8,936 bases of DNA from Acidobacteriota bacterium (GTDB taxonomy: Bacteria > Acidobacteriota > Vicinamibacteria > Vicinamibacterales > UBA2999). A program made the translations under genes and the position numbers. Under the pieces are notes generated by a model. The model saw only the letters and a program-made list of their open reading frames with translations. It was not told the origin of the DNA and searched no databases. This document shows, piece after piece, positions 6,781 through 8,936 of this stretch. Location: NCBI GenBank assembly GCA_947465275.1, contig CANIAI010000070.1, positions 1-8,936 of the forward strand, written 5' to 3'. Positions within the stretch are counted from its first letter, which is position 1. Every line of letters starts with the position of its first letter.

Positions 6781-6809
6781 ATGATCCGTCGTCGCGTACC
6801 AAAGGTCAA
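6781..6809 (-). promoter_or_regulatory. Candidate nadE promoter placing the transcript start at the GTG
   Basis: On the minus strand TTGACC (6804-6809, 5 of 6 matches to TTGACA) is followed after exactly 17 bases by GATCAT (6781-6786, 4 of 6 matches to TATAAT). The seventh base after the -10 box is the G of the nadE GTG at 6774. This is one of the best promoter matches in the window and fits the missing ribosome site. It lies wholly between the stop codon of the upstream gene and nadE. Confidence 0.5.
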
Positions 6810-6811
6810 AA

Positions 6812-8936
6812 TCACTGCTGCGTGTCGGCCGGCAGGGCGTCGAGTCCGACGGCCGCATGCGAGCGGCGCGGGTCGGCGCCTCCCTCGACGCGTCCGGCGC
6901 CCACGTCGATGAGCACGCCCGACGCATAGCCGTAGCGCAGCTCGCCCTTGCGTCCGATCTTCTGGAAGCGGTGTCCGCGTGCAGTCAGCGCCTGCAGCAG
7001 CGCGCGGGGGAAGCGGTCCTCGATCGCGATGCGGGCGGCGCCGGCCCGGTCGGCCGGGTCGCGTTCCACCAGGAAGCGCGGCGCCTCGATGGCCTGCTGC
7101 ATCGAGAGGCCGCCATCCACCAGCCCCGTGATGATCGAATAGCCCGCCGCCGGAATCCAGGTGTTGCCGGCGACCCCGATCGCGAAGCGGGGCACGAGGC
7201 GTCCGTCGACCTCGCGGAACCCGAGCGTCGGTACCGAGGCGGTGTTCGACCGCGCACGGGCCGCCCGTCCGCCGTCGCGTCCGTCGTCAGCCGGCGCGCG
7301 GCTGGCGCGCAGGTGGTTGTTGTAGAGGAAGCCGAGCCCCGGCGACACGTAGAACGATCCCCCCCAGCTGCTGAGCGTCTGCGTCACCGAAATCATGTTG
7401 CCCTCCGCGTCCGCGATGGTGAACGCGCTCGTGCCGGTGCCGATCCGCTCCGACGCCGCCGCCGGCGTGTCTTCGGCGTCGGCCGCGTACGGTGTCGCGT
7501 TGAGCGGGCTGATACGGCGGAACAGCGTCGTCGCATGTTCGGGACGCAGGTGGCGCCCGACGTCTGGCGGCTGCCCGTCGGGACCCGGCCGGCGCAGTTC
7601 GTCACGCACCTTCCACGACTCGACCAGGTAGTGCCAGTAGTCGGCATCGGTCGCGACGGTCGCCCCCTGACGGGGCCGGTAATGCGCCAGCACCTGCAGC
7701 GCCTCGAGCATCGAGACGCCCGCCGAGACCGGCGGTCCGCCCGTGAAGAGCGTGTGCCCGCGATAGTGGGCGACGACCGGTTCCCGCTCGACCGCGCGAT
7801 AGCCGGCGAGATCGTCGCGCTGCAGCACGCCGCCGTGCGACGCGACATCCGCCACGATGCGCCGGGCGATCGCCCCGCGATAGAAGGTGTCGGCCCCGTC
7901 GCGCGCGATGGCGCGGAGCGTGGAGCCGAGTTCGCGGTTCACGAAGCGGTCGCCGGCGGCCGGCACGTGTCCGCCCGGCAGGTAGATGCGGGCCGCGCCC
8001 GGGGAGCGCGCGAGCAGGTGGCGCCCTTCCGCGAGCGTGGACGGCAGCGTCTCGTCGAGCACGAAGCCCGTCTCGGCGTAGCGGATGGCCGGGTCCACCA
8101 GGTCGGCCCAGCGCACCCGCCCGCTGCCGAAGCGGCGGTGCAGGTGGTCGAGCCCGGCGACCAGGCCGGGAACGTTCATGGCCGCCGGCCCGTCGGGCAC
8201 GATGCGTCCGTCACGGAGGATCCGGCGGTTCTCGAGGGTCGCGGCCATCGGCACCTGGTCCTTGAACTCGACCACCCGCGGCCGCTCCATGCCGCGCAGC
8301 CAGAGCACCGCCTGGCCGTCGCCGCCGATGCCCGACGCGTCGGGCTCGACGACGCCGAGGACGAACGACACGGCGATGGCGGCGTCGACGACGTTGCCGC
8401 CGCGCTCCAGCACCAGGCGACCGGCTTCCGAGGCGAGCGGGTGGGCCGACACCACCACCGCACGGCTCGCCGCGACCGGCGCGTGCACGAGCGGCTGGTG
8501 CGCGACCATCTCGTCGACCACCCGCTCGAATCCGGCCGCGTCGGGCGCTGCCGCCGCGCGCGCGCGGTATTCGCCGCGCAGCGTCTCCCACGCATCGCGG
8601 TCGGTGCCACCCCGGTAGTAGAGGCCGCGGAGCGTCTCCCAGACGCGATCGAAGGCGCCGGCCCAGCTCGCGCCGGCGGCCATGTCCGCCGGCTCGGGTG
8701 CGAGGCGTCGCACGTCGTTGCCGCGCGACGGCACCGGCACGAGCCAGAACTGGTCGCCACTCCCGTCGAACAGGGCGGGACGTCCGACGCGGTCGCGCGA
8801 CGGGTTGCCGTTGTAGAGCGGCTCCGGCTCCGGCAGTTCGCCGATCGCGAGCGTGCGCCCGTCCGGCGCCCAGGCCGCCACGCCGGCGCGTCGCGACAAC
8901 AGCGTGGGCTGGGACGGCAGCAGCGAGTCGGTCACC
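6812..8936 (-). CDS. Gamma-glutamyltransferase-family Ntn hydrolase fused to a PD40/tricorn-like N-terminus, partial
   Basis: The frame is open to the right edge, so the N-terminus (and any signal peptide) is missing; 707 residues are visible, numbered here from the GTG at 8933-8935. Residues 18-32 (GVAAWAPDGRTLAIG) look like a TolB/PD40 beta-propeller blade. Residues 94-147 (AFDRVWETLRGLYY, then DRDAWETLRGEY and FERVVDEMVAHQP) resemble the helical C1 segment of tricorn-like proteases. From about 157 a complete GGT fold follows: VVVSAHPLASEAGRLVLERG, ERGGNVVDAAIAVSFVLGVV and DASGIGGDGQAVLW. The self-cleavage and nucleophile Thr is T502 in GTGTSAFTIADAEGN, and T520 matches E. coli T409. GGT-family enzymes cut themselves before this Thr and then hydrolyse or transfer acyl groups. 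Substrate-pocket residues differ strongly from E. coli GGT: K225 for R114, S522 for N411, A544 for D433, T565-A566 for S462-S463 and N591 for G484. It is therefore probably an amidohydrolase or acylase with another substrate rather than a glutathione enzyme. It precedes nadE by 37 bases. Confidence 0.85.
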   Translation of the reverse strand, partial: VTDSLLPSQPTLLSRRAGVAAWAPDGRTLAIGELPEPEPLYNGNPSRDRVGRPALFDGSGDQFWLVPVPSRGNDVRRLAPEPADMAAGASWAGAFDRVWETLRGLYYRGGTDRDAWETLRGEYRARAAAAPDAAGFERVVDEMVAHQPLVHAPVAASRAVVVSAHPLASEAGRLVLERGGNVVDAAIAVSFVLGVVEPDASGIGGDGQAVLWLRGMERPRVVEFKDQVPMAATLENRRILRDGRIVPDGPAAMNVPGLVAGLDHLHRRFGSGRVRWADLVDPAIRYAETGFVLDETLPSTLAEGRHLLARSPGAARIYLPGGHVPAAGDRFVNRELGSTLRAIARDGADTFYRGAIARRIVADVASHGGVLQRDDLAGYRAVEREPVVAHYRGHTLFTGGPPVSAGVSMLEALQVLAHYRPRQGATVATDADYWHYLVESWKVRDELRRPGPDGQPPDVGRHLRPEHATTLFRRISPLNATPYAADAEDTPAAASERIGTGTSAFTIADAEGNMISVTQTLSSWGGSFYVSPGLGFLYNNHLRASRAPADDGRDGGRAARARSNTASVPTLGFREVDGRLVPRFAIGVAGNTWIPAAGYSIITGLVDGGLSMQQAIEAPRFLVERDPADRAGAARIAIEDRFPRALLQALTARGHRFQKIGRKGELRYGYASGVLIDVGAGRVEGGADPRRSHAAVGLDALPADTQQ

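Noticed and set aside
5800..6912. 370-codon plus-strand open frame opposite nadE
   Set aside because: It is antisense to conserved nitrilase and synthetase motifs and has shadow-frame composition.
6775..6927. N-terminal extension of nadE to 6927
   Set aside because: It overlaps the end of the preceding gene by over 100 bases and adds residues foreign to NadE; the family N-terminus begins at the GTG at 6774.
1..8936. Defence system, phage, transposon, CRISPR or biosynthetic cluster
   Set aside because: Every large open frame with real protein character belongs to efflux, FtsH, DUF72, NadE or GGT families; no transposase, integrase, nuclease, repeat array or synthase motif is visible.

Overview
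The window is very GC-rich and densely coding. It reads as chromosomal DNA from a Gram-negative (diderm) bacterium, because it carries a TolC-type outer-membrane channel and a periplasmic adaptor. The high GC content, frequent GTG starts and a peptidase-like beta-propeller fused to an enzyme domain would fit an Acidobacteriota-type genome (for example Vicinamibacteria). That assignment is an inference from style and not from a marker gene. I see no tRNA, rRNA, CRISPR array, insertion sequence or phage gene.

Layout, left to right. (i) Positions 1-1966, minus strand: a two-gene efflux unit. The TolC-family channel is transcribed first, then an EmrA/HlyD-type adaptor that runs off the left edge. 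The inner-membrane pump is probably just beyond the edge. (ii) Positions 1967-2240: a 274-base intergenic stretch with a hairpin behind ftsH, a candidate promoter for the efflux unit and several small inverted repeats. (iii) Positions 2241-4121, minus: an FtsH-family membrane AAA+ zinc protease with complete catalytic motifs. Its start is best placed at a GTG behind a strong Shine-Dalgarno sequence. (iv) Positions 4122-4236: a short divergent control region. The best ftsH promoter overlaps the start of the next gene. (v) Positions 4237-5097, plus: a DUF72 (YecE-like) TIM-barrel protein of unknown function, the only plus-strand gene. (vi) Positions 5104-6774, minus: glutamine-dependent NAD+ synthetase (NadE), convergent with the DUF72 gene and only 6 bases from it. 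(vii) Positions 6812-8936, minus: a large protein whose start lies beyond the right edge. It joins the end of a TolB/PD40-like beta-propeller and a tricorn-protease-like helical segment to a full gamma-glutamyltransferase (GGT) fold.

The channel and adaptor should form part of one tripartite exporter. NadE makes NAD+ from deamido-NAD+ and glutamine, and FtsH does membrane protein quality control. There is no sign that these units work together beyond being adjacent. The most unusual item is the right-hand protein. It keeps the catalytic Thr of the GGT family, but nearly every residue known to hold the gamma-glutamyl substrate in E. coli GGT is replaced. Its N-terminal part looks as if the protease half of a tricorn-like protein had been exchanged for a GGT domain. 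A second item is a well-spaced promoter that would start nadE transcription exactly at its GTG, giving a leaderless message.
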